From NCBI GenBank assembly GCA_910575725.1, contig CAJTFE010000002.1, positions 180,931 to 244,930 of the forward strand: 64,000 nt of DNA. The letters run 5' to 3'. The position numbers and the translations under genes are program-made. The notes beneath the pieces were generated by a model. That model was not told the origin of the DNA. It worked only from the letters and a program-made list of their open reading frames with translations, and made no database searches. Positions 41,241 through 49,357 of the stretch are shown here, piece after piece. Numbering within the stretch: position 1 is the first letter of the stretch; the number at the start of each line of letters is the position of its first letter. The stretch comes from Clostridia bacterium (GTDB lineage Bacteria; Bacillota; Clostridia; Lachnospirales; Lachnospiraceae).

Positions 41241-42914
41241 TTATTTCTCCCCCTTAGTAATTATGTAATTTTCAATTATTAAATAATCTATCTCTGTTTT
41301 TAGAAAAGTTGTAATGGCATCCATAGGACTTTCAACAATCGGCTCATTTGCAACATTAAAAGATGTATTAAGCAAAATTGGAACTCCTGTTAATTTACTA
41401 AACTGCAATAACAACTTATGCATAAACAAATCAGTTGATTTACTAACTGATTGTATACGTGCTGTGTCATCGATATGTACAACTGACGGAATCTGATTTC
41501 TATATTTTTCTTTAACTGTAGTTGCCAAAAGCATATAAGGCGAATGTTGTACTAAATCAAAAACATGAAATTGCTCCTCTTCAATCACAATCGGTGCGAA
41601 CGGTCTAAAATCTTCTCTGTGTTTAACCTTGCTATTTAAATAATCCTTCATCCCCTGCCACATTGGATTTGCTAATATACTACGATGACCAAGTGCTCTC
41701 GGACCAATCTCAGTTCTTCCTCTCAAAACACCTACTATTTTATTTCTATATAGCTTATCTGCAATAAAGGAAATAAGTGTTTCATCATCATAAATTTCGT
41801 AATGGATTCCTAATATTTCTTTTAAACAATCATCAATTTCCCTATTTGTATATGATAATCCCAAAAAAGGCAAAACACCCGTTTTCTTTTTAACCTCACT
41901 TATAAGCTTATGTGCTGCAAAAGCAGCACCAATCGCTTGACCATCATCACCAGAAGCCGGAAATATATGTACTTTTATATTATTTTCACTAGCTACTTTA
42001 CAGATTTTGTGATTAAGCACGCAATTAAGAAACACCCCTCCGCTCAAACAAATACTTTGGGGCTTATATTTTCTAATTATATACTTAACTATATTTAATA
42101 CTTTACTCTCAAGCATATCCTGTGCTGTTCTTGCAATATTTGCTCTTTCGTCAAGAATAAATTTCTGATATGTTTGAAAAGCCCCCTTATATTTGTCATA
42201 TATTGTATCTATAATATCTGCAAATGTAAGTTCAAAATCAATGTTTGACATAGACTTTTCTTTAAAATCAATCATACTTTTTCCATATGGTGCAAGTCCC
42301 ATAGTTTTTCCTTCTTGACCCTGTCCAAAGCCTATAATTTGTGAAATTTGTTCATATTTTTTTCCAATACTAATTTTTTTATCATAAAAAGAAGGATTCA
42401 TAAAAGGATATAAATGGTTTTGTTTTCTTTCTATTTTATGGAAAATATTGCTTTGCAATCTCCTTTCTAACAAAGATATTTCATTTCCATTACCAAAAAA
42501 TACACTTTCAGATTCTTCTAATCCATCTACTAAATCACCTCCACCATCCGCGACTAAAATAATTGAATTATTAAAATCAGATGTATTATATACTGCCTCA
42601 GCATGTGCTAAATGATGTGAAACCATTACAATATCGACTGACTCAACCTTATAATATTCGCATAATTGTTCTAAATAGTAGCGTTTAAGTGCTGTAATAT
42701 TTACAGCAGCAAAAGAAATTCCAATATTATCTATATCCTGAAAAACTATATTATGATATTTTAACAACGCATCTATACTCTTAAACGGAATTCCCGTTGA
42801 ATGTGAATATTTTACTCTATCAAGTCTTTCTTCTGCAATAGAACCAACTAATTCACAATCCTTAATGAGAGCCGCTCCTCTATCATGTCCAACATGTATC
42901 CCTAAACTTATCAT
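41241..42914 (-). CDS. Carbamoyltransferase, NodU/CmcH/TobZ family
   Basis: 557 residues from MISLGIHVGHDRGAALI, with GGAGG before the ATG. N-terminal Kae1-like domain: metal-binding HHLAHAEAVY, ADGGGDLVDG and GKTMGLAPYG. C-terminal YrdC-like domain: LRGRTEIGPRALGHRSIL, KHREDFRPFAP and NTSFNVANEPIV. All key motifs are intact. The family transfers carbamoyl from carbamoyl phosphate to hydroxyl groups of sugars, nucleosides or antibiotics. Here there is no biosynthetic cluster, only a PRTase-like partner and mobile-element remnants, so the acceptor is open. AT-rich, clearly acquired. Confidence 0.9.
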   Translation of the reverse strand: MISLGIHVGHDRGAALIKDCELVGSIAEERLDRVKYSHSTGIPFKSIDALLKYHNIVFQDIDNIGISFAAVNITALKRYYLEQLCEYYKVESVDIVMVSHHLAHAEAVYNTSDFNNSIILVADGGGDLVDGLEESESVFFGNGNEISLLERRLQSNIFHKIERKQNHLYPFMNPSFYDKKISIGKKYEQISQIIGFGQGQEGKTMGLAPYGKSMIDFKEKSMSNIDFELTFADIIDTIYDKYKGAFQTYQKFILDERANIARTAQDMLESKVLNIVKYIIRKYKPQSICLSGGVFLNCVLNHKICKVASENNIKVHIFPASGDDGQAIGAAFAAHKLISEVKKKTGVLPFLGLSYTNREIDDCLKEILGIHYEIYDDETLISFIADKLYRNKIVGVLRGRTEIGPRALGHRSILANPMWQGMKDYLNSKVKHREDFRPFAPIVIEEEQFHVFDLVQHSPYMLLATTVKEKYRNQIPSVVHIDDTARIQSVSKSTDLFMHKLLLQFSKLTGVPILLNTSFNVANEPIVESPMDAITTFLKTEIDYLIIENYIITKGEK

Positions 42915-42979
42915 TTCGTAGTCCTCCAACATTATTCCATGCATTTCTATAATAATCTAAACACTTCTGAACAAAATTC

Positions 42980-43336
42980 TTACTTGATAATTTTATAATA
43001 TCTCAAAGCCTCCTTTATCGCTTCCACTTTCTCCGCTGTCGGATGTTTCCTCGGCTGTTTCAATTCTTCCACCGCATTAGGAGCATCATACATCGGCAAT
43101 CCTAAATCTCTTTTTACCTCTGCGATATATGCGGTATGTACTTTGAAGCCATACTTCACTTCTATGTACTCCTTAATCATCTTGTATGTAACTCGCTCTT
43201 TCGGCTTGTATGCTGCGGCTCTCTTGGCAATATTATCAAGCGGCACTTTACCCTCACCCTCGCCAAACTCCACTTTTACGTTGATTACACTATCAGGTTT
43301 TTTGTGGGAAAGCATTACAACCGTCTCCACATGCAT
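42980..43336 (-). CDS. Orphan RlmD-tail-like protein, copy 2
   Basis: 118 residues, same layout as the gene at 39802-40170: HVETVVMLSHKKPDSVINV, FGEGEGKVPLDNIAKRA, YKMIKEYIEVKYGFKV and EELKQPRKHP. The methyltransferase core is missing. The similarity to copy 1 extends through the gene and about 80 bases of upstream DNA (to about 43425), so the two copies form a diverged direct repeat on either side of the carbamoyltransferase pair. Confidence 0.65.
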   Translation of the reverse strand: MHVETVVMLSHKKPDSVINVKVEFGEGEGKVPLDNIAKRAAAYKPKERVTYKMIKEYIEVKYGFKVHTAYIAEVKRDLGLPMYDAPNAVEELKQPRKHPTAEKVEAIKEALRYYKIIK

Positions 43337-43441
43337 ACCAAATTAGAACATATCCCCACAAAATCACGGAAATATGGGCAATATTTTTACAATACTAAGA
43401 CCGTTCGTGCAACCATTTTCCCACAAAATATAAGCTCCATC

Positions 43442-43468
43442 AATTTTGCACCACCCTGATGCAAAATT
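43442..43468. terminator. Palindrome after the DUF1016 remnant
   Basis: AATTTTGCA (43442-43450) and TGCAAAATT (43460-43468), 9-bp perfect stem, 15 bases past the stop of the gene at 43483. Terminator-like but without a long T run. Confidence 0.45.
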
Positions 43469-43482
43469 TCTTCAGATGGTAT

Positions 43483-43755
43483 TCAACATGCGAACTGCTT
43501 CATATAATTAAGATTTCTAACGGAATATCCTTCTCTGCTAGGATAAGTCATTCTCAAATCTTTTGATAACGTTTCAACAAATTTATTTCCCCATTGGCTG
43601 TATTGAAGAATTACCTTTCCTATGTTCCAAAACAAAATATTGCGTTCAACATTTGCATTTGTCATTACCTGATACTGTGCTTGTGTAATTCGCTCTTTTA
43701 TTTTTTCCAAAACACCAATATATTCATCCATGACTATCTCTGTTCTCTTCGGCAT
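43483..43755 (-). pseudogene. DUF1016 N-terminal fragment (PDDEXK nuclease YhcG family)
   Basis: 90 residues from MPKRTEIVMDEYIGVL with GGAGGTG before the ATG. It matches the DUF1016 N-terminal domain: NVERNILFWNIGKVILQ, WGNKFVETLSKDLRM and GYSVRNLNYMKQF. A full protein has about 340 residues with a C-terminal PD-(D/E)XK nuclease; everything after the first domain is missing. Such genes are common in restriction and mobile islands, and this one is a remnant. Confidence 0.8.
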
Positions 43756-43844
43756 TTTATTCACCTCCATATCCTGTTCCCCTTCTTATCATCCTCCACT
43801 ACAAGCTTGCTCAATATTTTTATCTTCTCCAACTCTCCAAAACA

Positions 43845-44120
43845 TCATTTATACCCAGAAACAAGTTGTCCCATAGCACGAAGTTCTTTTTCATTCAGAT
43901 AATTTTTCACAACAACAGCCTCTTTCAATGTTGGCTGATTTCCGGCAAATATTGTAAGGCCCATAAACTCTTTTTTAGCATCTGCTCTTGTGTAAATAAC
44001 CTCTGCCGCAGTTGTTGCAAAATTTGCAACAACTGATTCTCTCACCAGTTTACCTTCAGAAAAGACATTTTTTATATGCCTTGAAATCGTCGATTTATCT
44101 CTTTGGAATCTTTCCTAATC
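43845..44120 (-). pseudogene. RhuM-family remnant
   Basis: The frame from GTG at 44045 encodes RESVVANFATTAAEVIY, then FMGLTIFAGNQPTL and KNYLNEKELRAMGQLVSGY, pieces of RhuM from its N-terminal and C-terminal parts. The frame continues upstream to about 44118 as FQRDKSTISRHIKNVFSEG, the RhuM helix-turn-helix, after a stop codon. The middle and both ends of the family are lost, so it is a deleted pseudogene. Confidence 0.75.
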
Positions 44121-44180
44121 TAACGACGTTACTGCTTTTCACGGACACTTCTGTTTTTCAATCAACATTCTACCCCTATA

Positions 44181-44239
44181 TTACCAGCCACAAGAACATG
44201 TGCCTACAAATCGATTGTGCATTTTAAGAGATATTACTC
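44181..44239 (-). repeat. Family B hairpin, 5' part (copy B5), split by the island
   Basis: On the minus strand, directly after the cobU stop: 5' arm (44216-44236), AATCGATTTGTAGGCACATG and GGCTGG. It matches the 5' three-quarters of copy B1. The other part is at 38966-39036 beyond the island. Confidence 0.75.
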
Positions 44240-44758
44240 TTTCCAGCATAAAGGAATCCCACACACAATCTCTATTACCTCGTCCGCCTCTTCTGCCAGC
44301 TTCCGGTTAATCCAGCCCAGATACCGCTGATACTGCTCTGTTGTCTTATCGTATCGGATCCCATCAGAAAAGATGTCATTGGTAACTGCAATCAAATGCC
44401 TGCTGGCTGACCGGATTTCCTGGATTCCCAAAAGAACCTCCTCCGGGGTATGCTCTCCTGCGCCACCGGTCTCAAACATTTCGTTTGCCGTCAGGTTGGA
44501 AAGACACTCCAAAAGAACGACGCCTTCCTTTGGAAGCTTCAGTTCTTTCAAGTTTACATAACGTTCCACTGTAAGAAACCCTTTCCCGGATCTGAGCTTT
44601 TGGTGGCGTTCCACCCGTTTTCTGCCTTCCTCTCCGAAGGGCTTCATTGTGGCTATATAATAGAGGGGAAGCCCTGTTTCATTCGAAAGCCTTACGGCCC
44701 GGTTCTCCGCATACTCCGATTTTCCGCTTCCGCTTCCTCCGGTAATCAGCACAAACAT
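44234..44758 (-). CDS. cobU: Adenosylcobinamide kinase / adenosylcobinamide-phosphate guanylyltransferase CobU
   Basis: 174 residues, the full-length form. P-loop ITGGSGSGKSEYAE, guanylylated histidine region KRVERHQKLRSG, and C-terminal YQRYLGWINRKLAEEADEVIEIVCGIPL. It phosphorylates adenosylcobinamide and adds GMP. Overlaps the start of its upstream neighbour cobB end by 13 bases. Downstream, the island interrupts the path to cobS. Confidence 0.94.
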   Translation of the reverse strand: MFVLITGGSGSGKSEYAENRAVRLSNETGLPLYYIATMKPFGEEGRKRVERHQKLRSGKGFLTVERYVNLKELKLPKEGVVLLECLSNLTANEMFETGGAGEHTPEEVLLGIQEIRSASRHLIAVTNDIFSDGIRYDKTTEQYQRYLGWINRKLAEEADEVIEIVCGIPLCWKE

Positions 44759-46116
44759 GGCGTCACCTCACATTTCCTAAGGAAATTCCAGGCTGCTTTG
44801 GTGTTGGAATAGAAAAATAAATGGGGAAAGCCGGCATATAAGGTCTCACTTCCATGCACGCACTCCCAGCTCCGCTTCCGCAAAGGCTTTTTCGCCCTCA
44901 TACTGCTGCCGCAGTTCCCACTCTCCCAATAGTGAAATTCATGGCCTCTTATCTCTGCCCCCTTCTCAAACAGCATCTGATCTTCCAGGGCCTCCAGGAT
45001 TACATAGCCGAATCTAGTCAGCCTCTCCCTCCGGCCGGCCCCTGCATCCAGAACGCCTGCCATAGGATAGTCCCTGCCGTCCGCTCCTTCCAGACTCTTG
45101 TGCAGATAGAGAAAGCCGCCGCATTCTGCAATGCAGGGAAGCCCTCCCCGAATCGCCCTGCAAACGGAAGCCCGCATGGAGGCATTCTCACTCAAAGCTT
45201 TTGCGTGAAGCTCCGGATAGCCGCCGCTTAAGATAAGCCCCTGGATTCCTTCTGGAAGCTCCCTGTCATGGAGGGGCGAAAAGCGCACCAGACGGGCGCC
45301 CATTTCCTCCAGAAGCTGCAGATTGTCCCGATAGGTAAAGCAAAACGCCTCGTCCTCCGCCACTGCAAGGGCCACACTTCCGGGATTCTTCAAAACGGGA
45401 ACCTGGGGCGCTTCATATTCCAGGCTGGGCGCTGCCGCTGCCATAGCCAGAAATGCGTCCAGATCCAGCGTTTCCTCCAGACGCTCTGCCAGCTTTTGAA
45501 GCTTTTCCTGGAGGGCTTCGATCTCTCCCGGCAGTACCAGGCCCAGATGGCGGCTTTCCAGGGTCAGCTCCGAAAGTCTCGGCACATACCCCAGAACCTT
45601 CAAGGGAAAATGCTCCTCCACCATTCTTTTCAAATCCGGGTACATGCCCTCAGACACCTGGTTTAAAATAATTCCCCGGATATGAGAGGGCTTTTCAAAT
45701 TCCAGGAAGCCCTGGATCAACGGCAGCAGGGAGACGCTTAAGCCGCGGCAGTTTACAATCAGAACCACCGGAATGTCCAGTGTTCCGGCTACATCCGCCG
45801 AGCTTGCCGCTGTGGAAATGCCGGCCAGGCCGTCAAAATAGCCCATGACCCCCTCCACCACGGAAATCTCCGCCTCCTGGGCAGCCTTTCCAAAGAGATA
45901 ACGGGTGATCTTCTCTTCCGTAAAAAAGGTGTCCAGACTGCCGGAGCGTGTGCCGATAACACGGCTGTGAAACATCGGATCAATATAGTCCGGGCCGCAT
46001 TTAAAAGAAGCCGTCCGGTATCCTCTGTTTACCAGGGCTTTGAGAATTCCGCAGGTGATCAAAGTCTTTCCGCTTCCGCTGGCCGGAGCGGCCAGCATGA
46101 TTCTTGGCAGTTTCAT
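44746..46116 (-). CDS. cbiA: Cobyrinic acid a,c-diamide synthase CbiA/CobB
   Basis: 456 residues. N-terminal ATP-grasp-like dethiobiotin-synthase fold with MLAAPASGSGKTLITCGIL, GPDYIDPMFH and VEGVMGYFDG. C-terminal class I glutaminase domain with LILSGGYPELHAKAL and the nucleophile in LPCIAECGGFLYLHK. It amidates the a and c side chains of cobyrinate. Follows the CobK-CbiE-CbiT gene. Confidence 0.95.
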   Translation of the reverse strand: MKLPRIMLAAPASGSGKTLITCGILKALVNRGYRTASFKCGPDYIDPMFHSRVIGTRSGSLDTFFTEEKITRYLFGKAAQEAEISVVEGVMGYFDGLAGISTAASSADVAGTLDIPVVLIVNCRGLSVSLLPLIQGFLEFEKPSHIRGIILNQVSEGMYPDLKRMVEEHFPLKVLGYVPRLSELTLESRHLGLVLPGEIEALQEKLQKLAERLEETLDLDAFLAMAAAAPSLEYEAPQVPVLKNPGSVALAVAEDEAFCFTYRDNLQLLEEMGARLVRFSPLHDRELPEGIQGLILSGGYPELHAKALSENASMRASVCRAIRGGLPCIAECGGFLYLHKSLEGADGRDYPMAGVLDAGAGRRERLTRFGYVILEALEDQMLFEKGAEIRGHEFHYWESGNCGSSMRAKKPLRKRSWECVHGSETLYAGFPHLFFYSNTKAAWNFLRKCEVTPCLC

Positions 46117-46170
46117 CTATGTTTTCTCCTAAATTTCCATTGCTCTAAAGCAGTGCGCATACCGGATTCC

Positions 46171-48195
46171 TCAGTCTGGAAGCTCCTGCTCCTGCCGGTT
46201 CCCACAGGCTGTAAAAATATACACGGGATTCTGGCCTGTCATCAGCTGATACCGGCCCAGAGTCTTTGCCTTTGAAAGCTGCACCTGTACGGTTTCCACA
46301 TGGGAAAAGGGAAGCTCCTTAAAGCATTGCACTGCCTCGCCCACGGTTTCCAGCGTTACTGCGTTTACTGCCACCCGGACAGCTGGGTTTTTCTTAAGCA
46401 GAAGCGTAAGAATCTCCCGCAGATTCCCGGAAGAGCCGCCGATAAATGCATGTGTGGGAGCCGGAAGCTGTTCCAGCGCCTCCGGCGCCGTGCCTTCGAT
46501 GACCTTCACATTGGAGGTTTGGAACCTTCGGGCATTTTCTCTGATAAGACGGGCAGCCTCCTCTTCCTTTTCAATGGCCCAGACCGTCCCCTCCGGCGCC
46601 TGCAGCGCCATTTCCACGCTGACGGATCCCGTTCCGGCGCCGATATCGTAGATCATGGAATTCCGCGCAAGTCCAAGCTTTGCCACAGAAAGGCAGCGGA
46701 TCTCGCTCTTGGTCATAGGCGCCTTTCCCCTAAGAAATGCCTCGTCGGGAATGCAGGAGACCGCGCCGCCCTTATAACCGGGATTTTCAATAAGAGCCGC
46801 ACAGAGGCCGTCAAAGGTGATGTCCCTAAGCTCTTTTGGACTTCCTTTTGTGATATGCTCCTCAAAATAGCCGAGCCGCTCTCCCACATAGATCGCCACA
46901 TGTTCCAGGCCATAGTATAGAAGCTCATCACATAATGCCTGCACATTGTCTTTTCCGCCAAGAAGGGTAAAGGTGCGGAAATTCTCCCGGACAGCCCCTA
47001 TGAGATTGCTCTTGCGGCCATGAATGCTTACCAGCTTCACATCCTCCCAGCCAATCCGAAGCCTGCTGCACAGATAGGACACAGAGGATATGCCGGGCAG
47101 AAGCTCTGTCTTAATGCCCTCCTGCTCAAATAGCGCAAGCAGCCGCTTTGCGTTGCTGTAAAATCCCACATCCCCGGAAAGGGCTATGGCAATCCTTTGG
47201 TACTCTGGGTGTTCCTGAAGATAAGCGCGCATCTCATCCGGGTCGTAAGCATCCAGCATAGGCTTTTGCAAAGGGGCGAAGCCTTCAATCATCCGCCTTG
47301 CTCCCAGAATGCAGTCGGCCTGCTCAAAGACTGCCCAGGCCTCCTTTGTCATATTTTCCTTGGGCCCCATGCCGATTCCTGCCAAAAATGCGCATCTTTC
47401 CTGGAATCTATCTCTCGGATAGCTTTTCAGAGAAAAGCGCTTGCGCAAAAGCGCAATTCCCTCTTCCACGGAACGGCCTTCCTGCTCCGGAGGCCTTCCG
47501 ATCAGCACCACCTTCGCCCCGGCTTCCCGTGCTGCCAAAAGCTTTTCCCCGAAGCCGCCTTCTTTTCCGGACTCCTTGGTCACAAGCCAGGAAGCGCCGA
47601 ACTGGCGGAGCATGGCTGTATTCAGTTCCTTGGAAAAGGGGCCCTGCATACAGATAAGGTGCTGTCCCAGGAATCCAAGGCTCTGACAATGCTCTACCAC
47701 CTCTTTGGATGCGAGAACCCGGGCATAGACCCGTTCCTGGTAATCGGGCAGAGTTGTAAAATGATGAAGCTCCTTGCTTCCAGTGGCCGTCAGAATCCGT
47801 CCTGTCGTTCCGGCCAGATAGGCGGCTGCTTCCTCCACGCTTCCTACAGTTATGCAATCCTCTCCTGCCTGTTCTCCCTTTCTATCCTCAGCCCGGATAA
47901 GGCGGAGATATTCACAATCTGCCTCTTTGCAGGCTGTCCGTATGTTACGGGATACCTCTGTGGCATAAGGGTGGGTAGCGTCCAATACCAAAGGACGCCC
48001 CTCTGCCTCCAAAAGCTGTGCCATTTCTTCCTGGGTCAGACGGCCCTGGCGTACATGAAGATGATCTTCTTCCCTCACCAGATGGCTCCCGTATTCGGTT
48101 GCCACGCAGGCAAGAACCTCCAGTCCTTCCCCGGCGAGCCATTCGCTGAGCTGACGCCCCTCTGTTGTTCCTGCAAATACAATTATCTGTTTCAT
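46171..48195 (-). CDS. Triple fusion: precorrin-6A reductase (CobK/CbiJ), CbiE and CbiT
   Basis: 674 residues from MKQIIVFAGTTEGRQL; the longer frame to 48288 runs through a family B hairpin. Residues about 1-255: CobK/CbiJ (VLDATHPYATEVSRNI, YARVLAS, SGKEGGFGEKL). About 270-480: CbiE precorrin-6Y methylase (LAGIGMGPKENMT, ALSGDVGFYSNAK, LPGISSVSYLCSRL). About 485-674: CbiT decarboxylating methylase (MTKSEIRCLSVAKLGL, YDIGAGTGSVSVEMAL, AFIGGSSGNLREIL). CbiE-CbiT fusions are common (CobL); adding the reductase joins three consecutive ring steps. Confidence 0.92.
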   Translation of the reverse strand: MKQIIVFAGTTEGRQLSEWLAGEGLEVLACVATEYGSHLVREEDHLHVRQGRLTQEEMAQLLEAEGRPLVLDATHPYATEVSRNIRTACKEADCEYLRLIRAEDRKGEQAGEDCITVGSVEEAAAYLAGTTGRILTATGSKELHHFTTLPDYQERVYARVLASKEVVEHCQSLGFLGQHLICMQGPFSKELNTAMLRQFGASWLVTKESGKEGGFGEKLLAAREAGAKVVLIGRPPEQEGRSVEEGIALLRKRFSLKSYPRDRFQERCAFLAGIGMGPKENMTKEAWAVFEQADCILGARRMIEGFAPLQKPMLDAYDPDEMRAYLQEHPEYQRIAIALSGDVGFYSNAKRLLALFEQEGIKTELLPGISSVSYLCSRLRIGWEDVKLVSIHGRKSNLIGAVRENFRTFTLLGGKDNVQALCDELLYYGLEHVAIYVGERLGYFEEHITKGSPKELRDITFDGLCAALIENPGYKGGAVSCIPDEAFLRGKAPMTKSEIRCLSVAKLGLARNSMIYDIGAGTGSVSVEMALQAPEGTVWAIEKEEEAARLIRENARRFQTSNVKVIEGTAPEALEQLPAPTHAFIGGSSGNLREILTLLLKKNPAVRVAVNAVTLETVGEAVQCFKELPFSHVETVQVQLSKAKTLGRYQLMTGQNPVYIFTACGNRQEQELPD

Positions 48196-48199
48196 ACCC

Positions 48200-48303
48200 T
48201 TTTTTATCCTAGTTCCGCAGTACCCATGAAGTGCATTCCGTACAGAAGTATTTCCGGTCTCAGAAGCATGAGCCCGTAAATCCTTCACGGGTATTGCTGT
48301 TTT
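48200..48303 (-). repeat. Family B intercistronic hairpin, copy B6 (diverged)
   Basis: Between cbiG and the CobK fusion. Arms 48217-48231 and 48283-48297 pair over 15 positions with one mismatch and one G-U. The core keeps GATTTACGGGCTCAT and CCGGAAATACTTC. The minus-strand tail reads CGGAACTAGGATA. The arm sequence is unlike B1 or B2. Confidence 0.65.
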
Positions 48304-48306
48304 TGT

Positions 48307-49350
48307 TTAAAATCTTACCACGTATTCTTCCAGTGCTATTGCAACGGTAACGCCGTTTTCCGCTGTCTTTCTCTGGAGCAGCTTTGTCCGGCCGGAGGCT
48401 TTGAGGGCGCTGCGCTCGCATATATTCCCCAGGCCGGTTATCTCTTTTACAAATGCGGATTCCAGAAAGCCCCCCTCACAGGCCGCCCCTTCCAGCTCCT
48501 CCCTGCTGTAAGTGAGAAATTCCGCTGTATAAGCCTCGCAGAACTCCAAAAGTCCCGGCTCTTCCTTTTTTAAGTCAATGGAAGCTACCCGTCTGATGCT
48601 GTGCATGGAAATCTGGTTCTGGGCCATAACCTTTTTTACCAGGGCCTCTATCTGCTCCTTTGAAGTTCCTTTCTTACATCCAATGCCGAGAACCGTTATC
48701 CGAGGCACCAGATGAAGGGTCATAGGAAACGGATTGTAGCTGTCATCCAGGGAAATGCTGATCCCCAGCTCCTTGTTCGTTCCAAGAGCCAGCTCTACGG
48801 GCACCTGCCCGGACAGCTCAAAATCGCTGTAAAGCCCCAGGGGGCGCTTTTCCAGCACCTGGGCGGAAATCCGTTTGGCAAGCTTCAGATTATCCAGATA
48901 CAGATTCTCTTTCCTGGCAAAGCTGTCTACGGAAAAACGTCCGCCTGCGTCCGTAGCTGTTGTAATCACCGGTATGGATCCGCAGATGGCGGCAAGCTCC
49001 CGGGTCAGCTCATTGGCTCCGCCCAGATGGCCGGACAAAAGAGAAATCAGAAACCTTCCCTGTTCATCCATGCACAGCACCGCGGGATCCGATGCCTTGC
49101 TCTCCACAAAAGGAGCAATGGCGCGGACTGCAATTCCGGCGGCCCCGATAAAGAGCAGGGCATCCTGAGACGCAAACTGCCGCTTCGTCCATTCTCTTAA
49201 AGGTTCTTCCAGAACGGGGACGCCCCAGGAAGCTGCCTCTCTTCCTTTTGCACAGATCCCGCATGAATTGCCTCTGGAATCCATAACTTCCCGTATCTTT
49301 TCCCCATGCCGGCAGCCGGCACGGGTAAATGCAATAATAGCTAATTTCAT
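48307..49350 (-). CDS. cbiG: Cobalt-precorrin-5A hydrolase CbiG
   Basis: 347 residues from MKLAIIAFTRAGCRHGEKI; a longer frame to 49404 overlaps cbiD and lacks support. The N-terminal part shows the CbiG pattern ALLFIGAAGIAVRAIAPFVESKASDPAVL and LLSGHLGGANELTRELA, and the C-terminal domain LGIGCKKGTSKEQIEALV followed by YTAEFLTYSREEL. It opens the lactone ring and releases the C20 carbon in the anaerobic pathway. Its start lies seven bases after cbiD, within a GGAACTGGAATA motif like the family B tail. Confidence 0.93.
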   Translation of the reverse strand: MKLAIIAFTRAGCRHGEKIREVMDSRGNSCGICAKGREAASWGVPVLEEPLREWTKRQFASQDALLFIGAAGIAVRAIAPFVESKASDPAVLCMDEQGRFLISLLSGHLGGANELTRELAAICGSIPVITTATDAGGRFSVDSFARKENLYLDNLKLAKRISAQVLEKRPLGLYSDFELSGQVPVELALGTNKELGISISLDDSYNPFPMTLHLVPRITVLGIGCKKGTSKEQIEALVKKVMAQNQISMHSIRRVASIDLKKEEPGLLEFCEAYTAEFLTYSREELEGAACEGGFLESAFVKEITGLGNICERSALKASGRTKLLQRKTAENGVTVAIALEEYVVRF

Positions 49351-49357
49351 GATGTTT

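Noticed and set aside
38959..44233. Integrative element with its own integrase and att sites
   Set aside because: No integrase, transposase or relaxase gene is present, and the edges show only a split family B element with a short shared phrase, not a clear att duplication.
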